Origin: Rhodospirillales bacterium | GTDB taxonomy: Bacteria > Pseudomonadota > Alphaproteobacteria > QKFK01 > SZUA-500 | NCBI GenBank assembly: GCA_003252195.1 | Contig: QKFK01000162.1 | Location: forward strand, 1-16,333 | Direction: 5' to 3' | Length of the DNA: 16,333 nucleotides | Part shown: in pieces, positions 1-5,825 of the stretch | How the letters are laid out: each line of letters begins with the position of its first letter | Position numbering within the stretch: position 1 is the first letter of the stretch | The notes under the pieces: generated by a model | What the model was told of the DNA's origin: nothing | The model's input: the letters and a program-made list of their open reading frames with translations, nothing else | Database searches by the model: none | Translations under genes and position numbers: made by a program

Positions 1-617
1 TCAATTTTCACGCTATCTAACACAAAATCCATAGGTTTTTCACCTTCTTTTGCGTTTGGATTAATCTCTGAATGACCTATATATATAACACCATTGCTTT
101 GCGACAGCTCATATATTCCAAATTTTGCAATATCTTTAATTTGTTTTACGAGGGCTTCTTTGCTAGATGTTTGCAAAGAATCATTAGTTAAATAACCACC
201 CAGTGAGCGAGCCATATCTCGCTGATATTGACTTCCTCTATTAGAACCGTCTAAATCTGAAACCACATTATAAACAGCGGTTGTATAGTTGCTAACTCTA
301 TCAGTACCGAGAAATGGTGTTCTATTATCAATTTTTTGCATCAATTTTTCAGTTAAATCTATCTTTTGTTCCTCAGATAAATCTGAATATTTTTTATCTA
401 GATTACGCTGTTCTTTCATAAAATTATGGCCAGCTTCTGCGTCTTTAACAGAAGAATCATACATTGCCCAACCAACAGCCACGACAGCCAAACTAGCCTT
501 AATAGTTTTATTAATCGCGTTTTCAATTTTTTTGCGCTTATCAAGCTTAGACATTTCGTTTTTTTTATCTAAAAACTCTTGTTTTATTTCTTCATTATAA
601 TCAGATTCTTTTGACAC
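1..617 (-). CDS. Hypothetical single-pass membrane protein, C-terminus cut by window edge
   Basis: Function not recognised. The minus strand is open from a GTG at 617 to the window edge, giving 205 codons without a stop. A purine-rich Shine-Dalgarno (GGGGGA) lies just upstream of the GTG; an in-frame ATG at 554 is an alternative start. The N-terminus is highly charged (about 36 residues, rich in K, E and D), then comes a short hydrophobic segment at about residues 38-54 (KASLAVVAVGWAMY). The rest is soluble and helix-rich, with LSEEQKIDLTEKL and a later SSKEALVKQIKDIAKFGI stretch. Charge distribution suggests an inner-membrane anchor rather than a cleaved signal peptide. The neighbouring gene at 747-1337 has the same architecture and similar motifs, so the two are probably distant paralogs. 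A near-consensus promoter sits at 703-731. The reading frame is convincing; the role is unknown. Confidence 0.75.
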   Translation of the reverse strand, partial: MSKESDYNEEIKQEFLDKKNEMSKLDKRKKIENAINKTIKASLAVVAVGWAMYDSSVKDAEAGHNFMKEQRNLDKKYSDLSEEQKIDLTEKLMQKIDNRTPFLGTDRVSNYTTAVYNVVSDLDGSNRGSQYQRDMARSLGGYLTNDSLQTSSKEALVKQIKDIAKFGIYELSQSNGVIYIGHSEINPNAKEGEKPMDFVLDSVKI

Positions 618-702
618 GACCCATTCCCCCGTAAAAAAGGCACACCTAGCCACTCTTAACAAACAGCAAGAATTATAAAAAGCTAATTGAGTACATATTT
701 AT

Positions 703-731
703 ATATTAGGGAGTTTTTTCATTTTTGTCAA
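703..731 (-). promoter_or_regulatory. Sigma70-type promoter for the partial gene at 1-617
   Basis: On the minus strand a perfect -35 TTGACA (726-731) is followed after exactly 17 bp by TAATAT (703-708). Transcription would start near 696, leaving a leader of about 80 nt before the GTG at 617. The promoter starts 16 bp past the stop of the 747-1337 gene, so the partial gene has its own transcription start. Confidence 0.7.
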
Positions 732-746
732 AAATTATGTCTATTT

Positions 747-1337
747 TTAACGATTTTTTTCATTTACAGCATTAAACCAATGTATGCTCTGCATTTCTTT
801 TTTTAACTCTTTATCGTTAAAATCCATATACTTACTGGTTGTGCTGTCAATTCCTGACGCTGCTATATTATTTATGGTTTTAATGAAAAACTCTTTATTT
901 TCTGGGCTTAGACTCTTATCAGAAAGAAATCTTTTATATGATGATTTCAACTCTTCTACATATTTCTCTTTAACTGAGTTTGCTGGTTTTTCTTGGTTAA
1001 AAAACTCTATGTATGAACAAACTGAACCATCTGTATTATTAACAGCGCTTTTTGCCAAAGCTTCTATAGCTTGTTTTTTTTCTTCTTTTGGAAGAATCGT
1101 GCTATATTTACTGGCTATTATAGATTGTTCTTTATGATTGCTTTTTATATTTTGTTTTGGCTGTTTTTTATCACCCATGTACATAACAATACTGAACGGA
1201 ACCGCAACTATAAGGGTGCCTATTAAAGTTTCCCAGCCCTGTTTTCTTAAGGCTTTTTTCTTTTGAATTCGCTCATTATTAACAATTTGGATTTTTCTAT
1301 CCAAGTCTTTTTGTGTTTCTACCCTTGATACACTCAT
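747..1337 (-). CDS. Hypothetical single-pass membrane protein, 196 aa
   Basis: Function not recognised. The protein begins with about 35 charged residues of likely coiled or helical character (KDLDRKIQIVNNERIQKKKALRK is the charged core, residues 10-32). One strong transmembrane segment follows at about residues 36-54, then a KQ-rich linker and a helical soluble domain of about 130 residues. No signal-peptidase site or known catalytic motif is seen, and a single Cys is present (SVCSY). Shared features with the partial gene at 1-617 include the charged-TM-helical order, a KYS...KEEK/EEQK stretch and an (L/F)-(T/S)-(N/D)-x-S-L...KE..(I/V)K.I..IA..GI pattern. The ATG at 1337 has no strong Shine-Dalgarno, but a near-consensus promoter lies 32 bp upstream. 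It follows cmk, where rpsA is usual in alphaproteobacteria, so it may be a lineage-specific insertion. Confidence 0.75.
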   Translation of the reverse strand: MSVSRVETQKDLDRKIQIVNNERIQKKKALRKQGWETLIGTLIVAVPFSIVMYMGDKKQPKQNIKSNHKEQSIIASKYSTILPKEEKKQAIEALAKSAVNNTDGSVCSYIEFFNQEKPANSVKEKYVEELKSSYKRFLSDKSLSPENKEFFIKTINNIAASGIDSTTSKYMDFNDKELKKEMQSIHWFNAVNEKNR

Positions 1338-1368
1338 TTATACATGCCCAGTAATAAAAGTTGGACAA

Positions 1369-1397
1369 ATAATATTTTCTAATTATTTTTTTGTCAA
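1369..1397 (-). promoter_or_regulatory. Near-consensus sigma70-type promoter for the 747-1337 gene
   Basis: On the minus strand a perfect -35 TTGACA (1392-1397), a 17-bp spacer and a -10 TATTAT (1369-1374) lie between the cmk stop and the start at 1337. The predicted leader is about 25 nt. It closely resembles the promoter at 703-731 in hexamers and spacing. This is one of the strongest promoter matches I found in the window. Confidence 0.75.
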
Positions 1398-1400
1398 GGG

Positions 1401-1410
1401 TTGCGCGCAA
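1401..1410. repeat. 10-bp GC-rich palindrome TTGCGCGCAA
   Basis: A perfect 10-bp palindrome in otherwise AT-rich DNA. It sits 3 bp upstream of the -35 element of the promoter at 1369-1397 and 10 bp past the cmk stop. The position would suit a dimeric regulator. It has no loop or T-tract, so it is not an intrinsic terminator. An operator role is inference only. Confidence 0.35.
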
Positions 1411-1420
1411 TAAAATGTGC

Positions 1421-2077
1421 TTATTGGTTTTTTTCTACCATTTTAACCGCTATGCCAAATACTTCGTCTATGCTCATTTCTGAAGTATCTAAAATTACGG
1501 CATCATCAGCTGGTTTTAGCGGGGCCGTTGAGCGAGATGAATCTCTTTCGTCTCTTATCTTCATATCTGCAATGGTCGCCTCTAACGTTACATCAAGCCC
1601 TTTTTCTTTTTGCTCTAAATAGCGTCTTTTTGCTCGAACTTCGGTTGATGCAGTTACAAATAGCTTCACATCTGCATCTGGACAAACAACCGTTCCAATA
1701 TCTCTACCATCAAGCACTGAGCCCTTGGCTTTTTGCCCATTTTCTAAAATTGGGTTTTCTGCAAAATTACGCTGAAAATCAAATAATGCTTTGCGAACCG
1801 CAGGAATAACTGAAACTTTAGAAGCCGCAGAACCTGCCCTTTCGTTGCGAATTTCAGGGTTATTCATTATTGCAAAAATATCTTTAACCTCAAATTCCTC
1901 GGCTACCTTAGTGGCAATTTTTTCATCAGATGGGTCTCCTCCTTGATTAAGCACAGTTAAACCCACCGCACGATACAAGCTACCCGTATCAAGATAGGCA
2001 AAGTTAAAATGTTTAGCTACATTCTTTGCTAACGTGCCTTTTCCTGCCGCAGCTGGACCATCTATTGCTACTATCAT
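1421..2077 (-). CDS. cmk: Cytidylate kinase
   Basis: Phosphorylates CMP and dCMP to the diphosphates using ATP, in the cytoplasm, feeding RNA, DNA and phospholipid precursor pools. The 218-residue length matches the Cmk family. Visible motifs are the N-terminal P-loop GPAAAGKGT (residues 7-15), the nucleotide-binding DTGSLYRA, the GRDIGT motif after SVLDGRD, and the lid-type RDERDSSRSTAPL stretch with its conserved Arg/Asp residues. The ATG at 2077 has an excellent Shine-Dalgarno GGAGG (2085-2089) at 7 nt spacing, lying inside the 3' end of aroA. It starts 2 nt after the aroA stop, so the two genes are very probably cotranscribed and translationally coupled. The aroA-cmk order is usual in alphaproteobacteria, but the rpsA that normally follows is missing here. 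Confidence 0.96.
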   Translation of the reverse strand: MIVAIDGPAAAGKGTLAKNVAKHFNFAYLDTGSLYRAVGLTVLNQGGDPSDEKIATKVAEEFEVKDIFAIMNNPEIRNERAGSAASKVSVIPAVRKALFDFQRNFAENPILENGQKAKGSVLDGRDIGTVVCPDADVKLFVTASTEVRAKRRYLEQKEKGLDVTLEATIADMKIRDERDSSRSTAPLKPADDAVILDTSEMSIDEVFGIAVKMVEKNQ

Positions 2078-2079
2078 TT

Positions 2080-3422
2080 TTAAGCCTCCGATATATTCGC
2101 ACCAATTTGATTAAACAATTCTATAAAATTAGGAAAGCTAGTTGCAATAGAAGACGCATCATCTATGATAATTTTTTCTTCTGATGCCATTCCCATAATT
2201 AAAAAAGACATTGCTATTCTGTGATCTAAATTAACTTTAATCTCTGCTCCGCCTTTAACTTTTTCTGCTCCATAAACGGTAATATTATCCTCGTCAGCCT
2301 CAACCTTAGTTCCGCAAGCAGATAATCCATTTATTATTGCGCCAAACCTGTCGCTTTCTTTAACTTTTAATTCGGACAAACCCTTCATCACAGTCTTACC
2401 ACCTGCAAAAGCAGCAGCAATTGATAAAATAGGATACTCATCTATCATTGATGGAGCAACTTGAGCTGATATCTCAATTCCGTTTAACTTGCTTGATTTA
2501 ACTTTAATATCAACTAATGTTTCACCCGCGGTTTCACGCTGATTATAAATTTCTATATTTCCACCCATATCTTTTAAAACTTCAATCAACCCACAACGTA
2601 ATGGATTGTACATAATATCATGAAGCTCTATTTCTGAGTTTGGAACATTTCTGAGTTTGGAACAATTAAACCCGCTACTATAGCAAAAGCCGCTGAAGAT
2701 GGGTCTTTTGGAACTATTACGTGTTGCGGAATAAATTCTTTTCTACCTGTGATTTTAATAATATTACCACCATCGCTTAATGGTTCTACATTAATGTCAC
2801 CACCAAATCCTTTGATCATCTTTTCACTGTGATCACGGCTTTTTACTTGCTCTATTACTGTTGTTGTTCCATCAGTATTTAGACCTGCAAATAATATAGC
2901 AGATTTAACTTGAGCAGACGCAACTGGCATTTCATAACTTATTGGAACAAGCCTATCACTACCTTTAACAACCAAAGGCAACCTGCCACCGCTTTTTGAA
3001 ATAAAGTCGGCGCCCATTTGTCTTAATGGCTCGGTTACTCTTGCCATAGGTCTTTTGCACAAAGATGCATCGCCTGTAAAAAAGCTATTAAAATTATGCG
3101 CAGCTAAAATACCCATCATCAAACGAGCACCTGTGCCCGCATTTCCCATGTCTAAAACAGTTTCTGGCTCAGATAATCCACCTATACCACGACCCCAAAC
3201 ATGCCAAACATTATTATCATCTTTATAAATATCAGCACCAAGCTTGCGCAATGATTCTGCCGTTGAAAGCACATCTTCAGCCTCGAGTAGCCCTTCAATG
3301 GTACTCTCCCCCACACAAAGAGAAGAAAGCATTAATGCTCGGTGTGAAACAGATTTATCCCCTGGAATATCTATTTTTCCACATAAACCATTTGTTTTTT
3401 GTGATGATAGTGCTGATGACAT
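2080..3422 (-). pseudogene. aroA: EPSP synthase (aroA), frameshifted by a 17-bp tandem duplication
   Basis: 3-phosphoshikimate 1-carboxyvinyltransferase, the sixth step of the shikimate pathway. The reading frame is split. The N-terminal part runs from ATG 3422 to a TAG reached just after the duplication at 2630-2663. The C-terminal part continues in another frame to the stop at 2080. Deleting one 17-bp copy joins GLIVPNSE directly to IELHDIMYNPLR and gives 441 residues, the normal family length. Motifs are intact on both sides: GDKSVSHRAL (K23, S24), GNAGTGARL (residues 93-101), RPMARV, SAQVKSA, then SMIDEYPIL, KESDR and DHRIAMSF. It most resembles class II alphaproteobacterial enzymes of the Agrobacterium CP4 type, but has Gly96 where CP4 has Ala. 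ATG 3422 is preferred over GTG 3434 because GTGAGA serves as its Shine-Dalgarno. It could be a true pseudogene, a switchable allele or an assembly error. Confidence 0.9.
2630..2663. repeat. 17-bp perfect tandem duplication inside aroA
   Basis: ATTTCTGAGTTTGGAAC occurs at 2630-2646 and again, without mismatch, at 2647-2663. One further matching base (2647/2664) extends the identity to 18 with a period of 17. Because 17 is not a multiple of 3, the second copy shifts the aroA frame and creates an in-frame TAG. Removing either copy restores the conserved EPSP synthase sequence. The event is therefore recent or reversible. Confidence 0.97.
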
Positions 3423-3453
3423 AAAAAATCTCACTTTATTTTAACTATATAGT

Positions 3454-3482
3454 TTTATATATTGCTTACAAAATCTGGTAAA
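3454..3482 (-). promoter_or_regulatory. Candidate promoter for aroA-cmk
   Basis: On the minus strand TTTACC (3477-3482), a 17-bp spacer and TATAAA (3454-3459) lie about 32 bp upstream of the aroA ATG. It overlaps the candidate rsmE promoter on the other strand. A 12-bp palindrome AACTATATAGTT (3443-3454) sits at its downstream edge. Confidence 0.45.
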
Positions 3483-3491
3483 GAATAATAT
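3462..3491 (+). promoter_or_regulatory. Candidate promoter for rsmE
   Basis: TTGCTT (3462-3467) and TAATAT (3486-3491) are separated by 18 bp, ending 17 bp before the rsmE ATG. The gene is divergent from aroA, so a promoter is needed in this 86-bp gap. The leader would be only about 10 nt, which lowers confidence. Confidence 0.35.
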
Positions 3492-3508
3492 TTTAACGGG
3501 TATAGATT

Positions 3509-4237
3509 ATGGCAAAAATTCGCTTATTTGTTCAAGGTGACTTGGCATCTAAAAACATTGTAGAACTTAACTTTCAGCAAATTCACTATTTGCGTAATGT
3601 TATGAGATTAAACCCTGGAGATACGATTACTGTCTTTAATGGTAGAGATGGCGAATATCATGCAAACATTCAAGAACTTACAAAAAATAAGGGTAACATC
3701 TCTATATCTGCCCAAATTAAAGAACAAGATTCTTGCCCTGACGTGTGGTTATTATTCGCACCATTAAAGCGAGATTGTATTGACTTAATTGCTGAAAAAG
3801 CAACTGAATTGGGCGCAAGTTCATTACAACCAGTAAATACTCGATACACCATAACCACTCGAGTTAATGTTGATAGACTAACCGCCAACGCAATTGAAGC
3901 TGCTGAACAGTGCGGGCGCCTAAGCGTTCCAGAGGTTAAAGAAGCTCGTGCTTTAGAAAGTGTTATATATAATTGGAATCCTGCCAGAACCTTGTATTAT
4001 CTAGATATATCTGAAACTGCCGAGCCTATTGCCGAAGCTTTTGCTAAAGCAGATAAAAACACCCCGAGTGCTTTTGTTGTTGGTCCTGAAGGTGGTTTTT
4101 CTGAAGATGAACGTGTTATGCTGGCTAAATGTGCATTTGCAAAACCTATTAGCTTAGGCAAAAGAATTTTAAGAGCAGAAACAGCTTGTTTTGCAGCTTT
4201 GGCTTGTTGGCAGTCTATCTGCGGTGATTGGAAATAA
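3509..4237 (+). CDS. rsmE: 16S rRNA (uracil-1498-N3)-methyltransferase
   Basis: Methylates N3 of U1498 in helix 44 of 16S rRNA using S-adenosylmethionine, acting on the 30S subunit. The 242-residue length is typical. The N-terminal part (about residues 1-70) is the PUA-like RNA-binding domain, with HYLRNVMRLNPGD. The C-terminal part is the SPOUT methyltransferase with its trefoil-knot signatures: ATELGASSLQPV, EAAEQCGRL, VVGPEGGFSEDE (about residues 190-201) and SLGKRILRAETA (about 215-226). The ATG at 3509 has an ACGGG Shine-Dalgarno upstream. The next gene begins 2 nt after the stop, suggesting one transcript. It is divergent from aroA. The assignment is secure. Confidence 0.95.
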   Translation: MAKIRLFVQGDLASKNIVELNFQQIHYLRNVMRLNPGDTITVFNGRDGEYHANIQELTKNKGNISISAQIKEQDSCPDVWLLFAPLKRDCIDLIAEKATELGASSLQPVNTRYTITTRVNVDRLTANAIEAAEQCGRLSVPEVKEARALESVIYNWNPARTLYYLDISETAEPIAEAFAKADKNTPSAFVVGPEGGFSEDERVMLAKCAFAKPISLGKRILRAETACFAALACWQSICGDWK

Positions 4238-4239
4238 TT

Positions 4240-4851
4240 ATGCGCTCTGAAATAGATAAAATATGGCTTAAACCATCGATAGCTTACTGCCTTATATATC
4301 TATTGCCAGAAGAATTAAAAAAACAAATTGAAAAGATACAAAATAATATCATAGAGCAATGCCCTCATAATATTCGTCCCTTTATTCAAAAAGTGCCATC
4401 AGACTTTGCCCATATCACTATTTATGGATTTGTAGATGTTCGCCACGATTATGGACGTGATAAACATCAAATATGGAATGAAATTTCTGATGAGGTAATA
4501 TCTGGAACAGAAAAAATATTAAATGATATAGGCGCCTTTGAAATTAACTTTAATGAAATTGTCGTTTCATCTGGAGCAATATTCATTAAAGCCCCTATCC
4601 CAGAACAATTAAAAATTATGCGACAAAGATTGCATGACGAGCTACCAATTCCCGCAGAGTGTAATCAGATAATAGATATAGCTCATAGCTCAATATTAAA
4701 ATTCACTGATGAATTTGATATGAGTGAATTACAAAAAATAATCAAAAATCAAAAAATTGATTATTCTCTCTTTATTAATCACCTAGATATCGCAACCCAA
4801 AATATTTATCCATTTGCAGATTGCCAAATTATTAAAAGATTCAAATTATAG
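4240..4851 (+). CDS. 2H phosphoesterase-like protein, substrate unknown
   Basis: A 203-residue protein with the two-histidine signature of the 2H phosphoesterase (LigT/CPDase) superfamily. The first motif is FAHITIYG, with H58-x-T60. The second is IAHSSILKF, with H149-x-S151. The spacing of about 91 residues fits the bilobal fold of these enzymes, which mostly open 2',3'-cyclic phosphates or hydrolyse 2'-5' linkages in RNA or nucleotides. The surrounding beta strands (IAYCLIYLL, EIVVSSGAIFIKA) fit too. Outside the motifs the sequence is not recognisable as LigT or ThpR, so the substrate cannot be assigned. The start is taken as ATG 4240, 2 nt after rsmE, rather than the in-frame TTG 4228 inside rsmE. 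It is cytoplasmic with no signal or membrane segment. Confidence 0.7.
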   Translation: MRSEIDKIWLKPSIAYCLIYLLPEELKKQIEKIQNNIIEQCPHNIRPFIQKVPSDFAHITIYGFVDVRHDYGRDKHQIWNEISDEVISGTEKILNDIGAFEINFNEIVVSSGAIFIKAPIPEQLKIMRQRLHDELPIPAECNQIIDIAHSSILKFTDEFDMSELQKIIKNQKIDYSLFINHLDIATQNIYPFADCQIIKRFKL

Positions 4852-4885
4852 ACAAAACAATCTTACTGTGTTATTTTTGTCTATA
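4847..4885. promoter_or_regulatory. 11-bp inverted repeat overlapping a -10 element before the Zeta-like gene
   Basis: TATAGACAAAA (4847-4857) and its exact complement TTTTGTCTATA (4875-4885) are separated by 17 nt. The left arm covers the TAG stop of the upstream gene. The right arm runs into a perfect -10 hexamer TATAAT (4884-4889). No good -35 is visible (CTTACT at 4862-4867 is only partial). The stem has two G-C pairs and no T-tract after it, so it reads better as an operator than as an intrinsic terminator. The resulting leader of the Zeta-like gene would be about 10 nt. Confidence 0.45.
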
Positions 4886-4904
4886 TAATAATTAGGTATA
4901 AAAT

Positions 4905-5825
4905 ATGTCAGAAAACAGAGAACAAGCTAATATAAAAGCCTTAGAACTAGCAACAAAACATTTTTTTGCTGGGAAAGAATCTGTTGTCGCTAATAAACAG
5001 CCTAAGATAATTTGCTTTTTTGGTCAGCCAGGTGTTGGAAAGTCATCATCAGTTAAGCCAAAAGTTATCGAAGAATTAGAGCCTAGCTCCTTAATAGATT
5101 TAGAAGTTGATGAATTAAAATCTTTTGCGCCAATCTTAGCTGATGAAGTTGGCAAAATAACCCAAACTGATGCTGCTAAATATGCGCCTATTTCCCAATG
5201 GTTTTCTGGATTAGCAGACAGAGCTATAAAAAACAATAATCACCTCTGTATATCCAGACAACGCTTACTGCTGACTCCACATAAAACTATGGCTTTAATG
5301 AGAAAAGCAAAAAAAGCTGGTTTTAATAGCGAGTTTTGCTTTACAGCTGCTCACCCTCTTAAAAGCATCTCTGGTATGGCAAAGCGTTATGAAATAAGCC
5401 TCGAAAAAGCCATAAAAAATCAATCATCTGCTGATGACTACCCCCGCAAGCCCAATATCATGCAACACAATGTTTTTCTTAAATTAAACAATTATATGGC
5501 TCGCAGTGCTGGTTCTTTACCGTTTTTAGATAATGTTACTGTTTATGATAGAAACGGAAACACGCTCTTTGATAAAAAGCAAAAAATTGGCAAAAGCGCT
5601 TATAAAGAAATAAACCAAGAACAAACTAGAGCGTGGTCTCCAAAAGAAAAAGCTGAATTAATTGGTGACTTTAATTTTGTGATTGAAAAAATGAAAGCAC
5701 GCAACGCTAATGCCGATGAGATAAAACAAATAGAAACATTTAAAATACAGGCGTTTAAACACCCTGTTTACCAACAATCAAACGAGAATATAGCATCAAT
5801 TATTAAAGACTCAAAGCAACGCTAA
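4905..5825 (+). CDS. Zeta-toxin family kinase, solitary
   Basis: A 306-residue P-loop protein with the Zeta/PezT-like arrangement. The best-known members phosphorylate UDP-N-acetylglucosamine and so block peptidoglycan synthesis. The Walker A motif is GQPGVGKSS (residues 40-48) after a hydrophobic strand (KIICFF). A LIDLEVDELKSFAP segment matches the position of the Zeta D-x-[DE]-x-[FL]-[KR] substrate region. Then come RAIKNNNHLCISR, a KKAGFNSEF strand, a KRYE helix and VTVYDRNGNTLF, which is the familiar end of the kinase fold. A helical tail of about 75 residues follows. No epsilon-type antitoxin (a helical protein of about 90 residues) is adjacent; the upstream gene is a 2H phosphoesterase. 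It may be a chromosomal toxin, an effector or a house enzyme. Its stop overlaps that of the convergent penicillin-binding protein gene. Confidence 0.75.
   Translation: MSENREQANIKALELATKHFFAGKESVVANKQPKIICFFGQPGVGKSSSVKPKVIEELEPSSLIDLEVDELKSFAPILADEVGKITQTDAAKYAPISQWFSGLADRAIKNNNHLCISRQRLLLTPHKTMALMRKAKKAGFNSEFCFTAAHPLKSISGMAKRYEISLEKAIKNQSSADDYPRKPNIMQHNVFLKLNNYMARSAGSLPFLDNVTVYDRNGNTLFDKKQKIGKSAYKEINQEQTRAWSPKEKAELIGDFNFVIEKMKARNANADEIKQIETFKIQAFKHPVYQQSNENIASIIKDSKQR

Noticed and set aside
289..600. Plus-strand open frame over the left-edge gene
   Set aside because: It lies antisense to a longer minus-strand frame that has a GTG with Shine-Dalgarno and a near-consensus promoter. Its protein is hydrophobic and Ser/Leu-rich, as shadow frames often are.
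2080..3422. Predicting herbicide tolerance from CP4 similarity
   Set aside because: The decisive active-site residue is Gly rather than Ala, and the gene is frameshifted as it stands.
2080..3434. aroA as two separate genes or a programmed frameshift
   Set aside because: The break coincides exactly with a 17-bp duplication whose removal restores the conserved protein. There is no slippery heptamer, and the internal ATG at 2613 has no Shine-Dalgarno.
4228..4239. TTG start for the 2H phosphoesterase-like gene
   Set aside because: It would overlap rsmE by 10 bp and use a rare start, while an ATG lies 4 codons on, just after the rsmE stop.
4847..4885. Intrinsic terminator for the 2H gene
   Set aside because: The stem has only two G-C pairs, a 17-nt loop and no T-tract after it; the overlap with TATAAT fits an operator better.
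4240..5825. Calling the 2H gene the antitoxin of the Zeta-like gene
   Set aside because: Known epsilon antitoxins are short helical proteins; the 2H fold is unrelated. Adjacency alone does not show a toxin-antitoxin pair.
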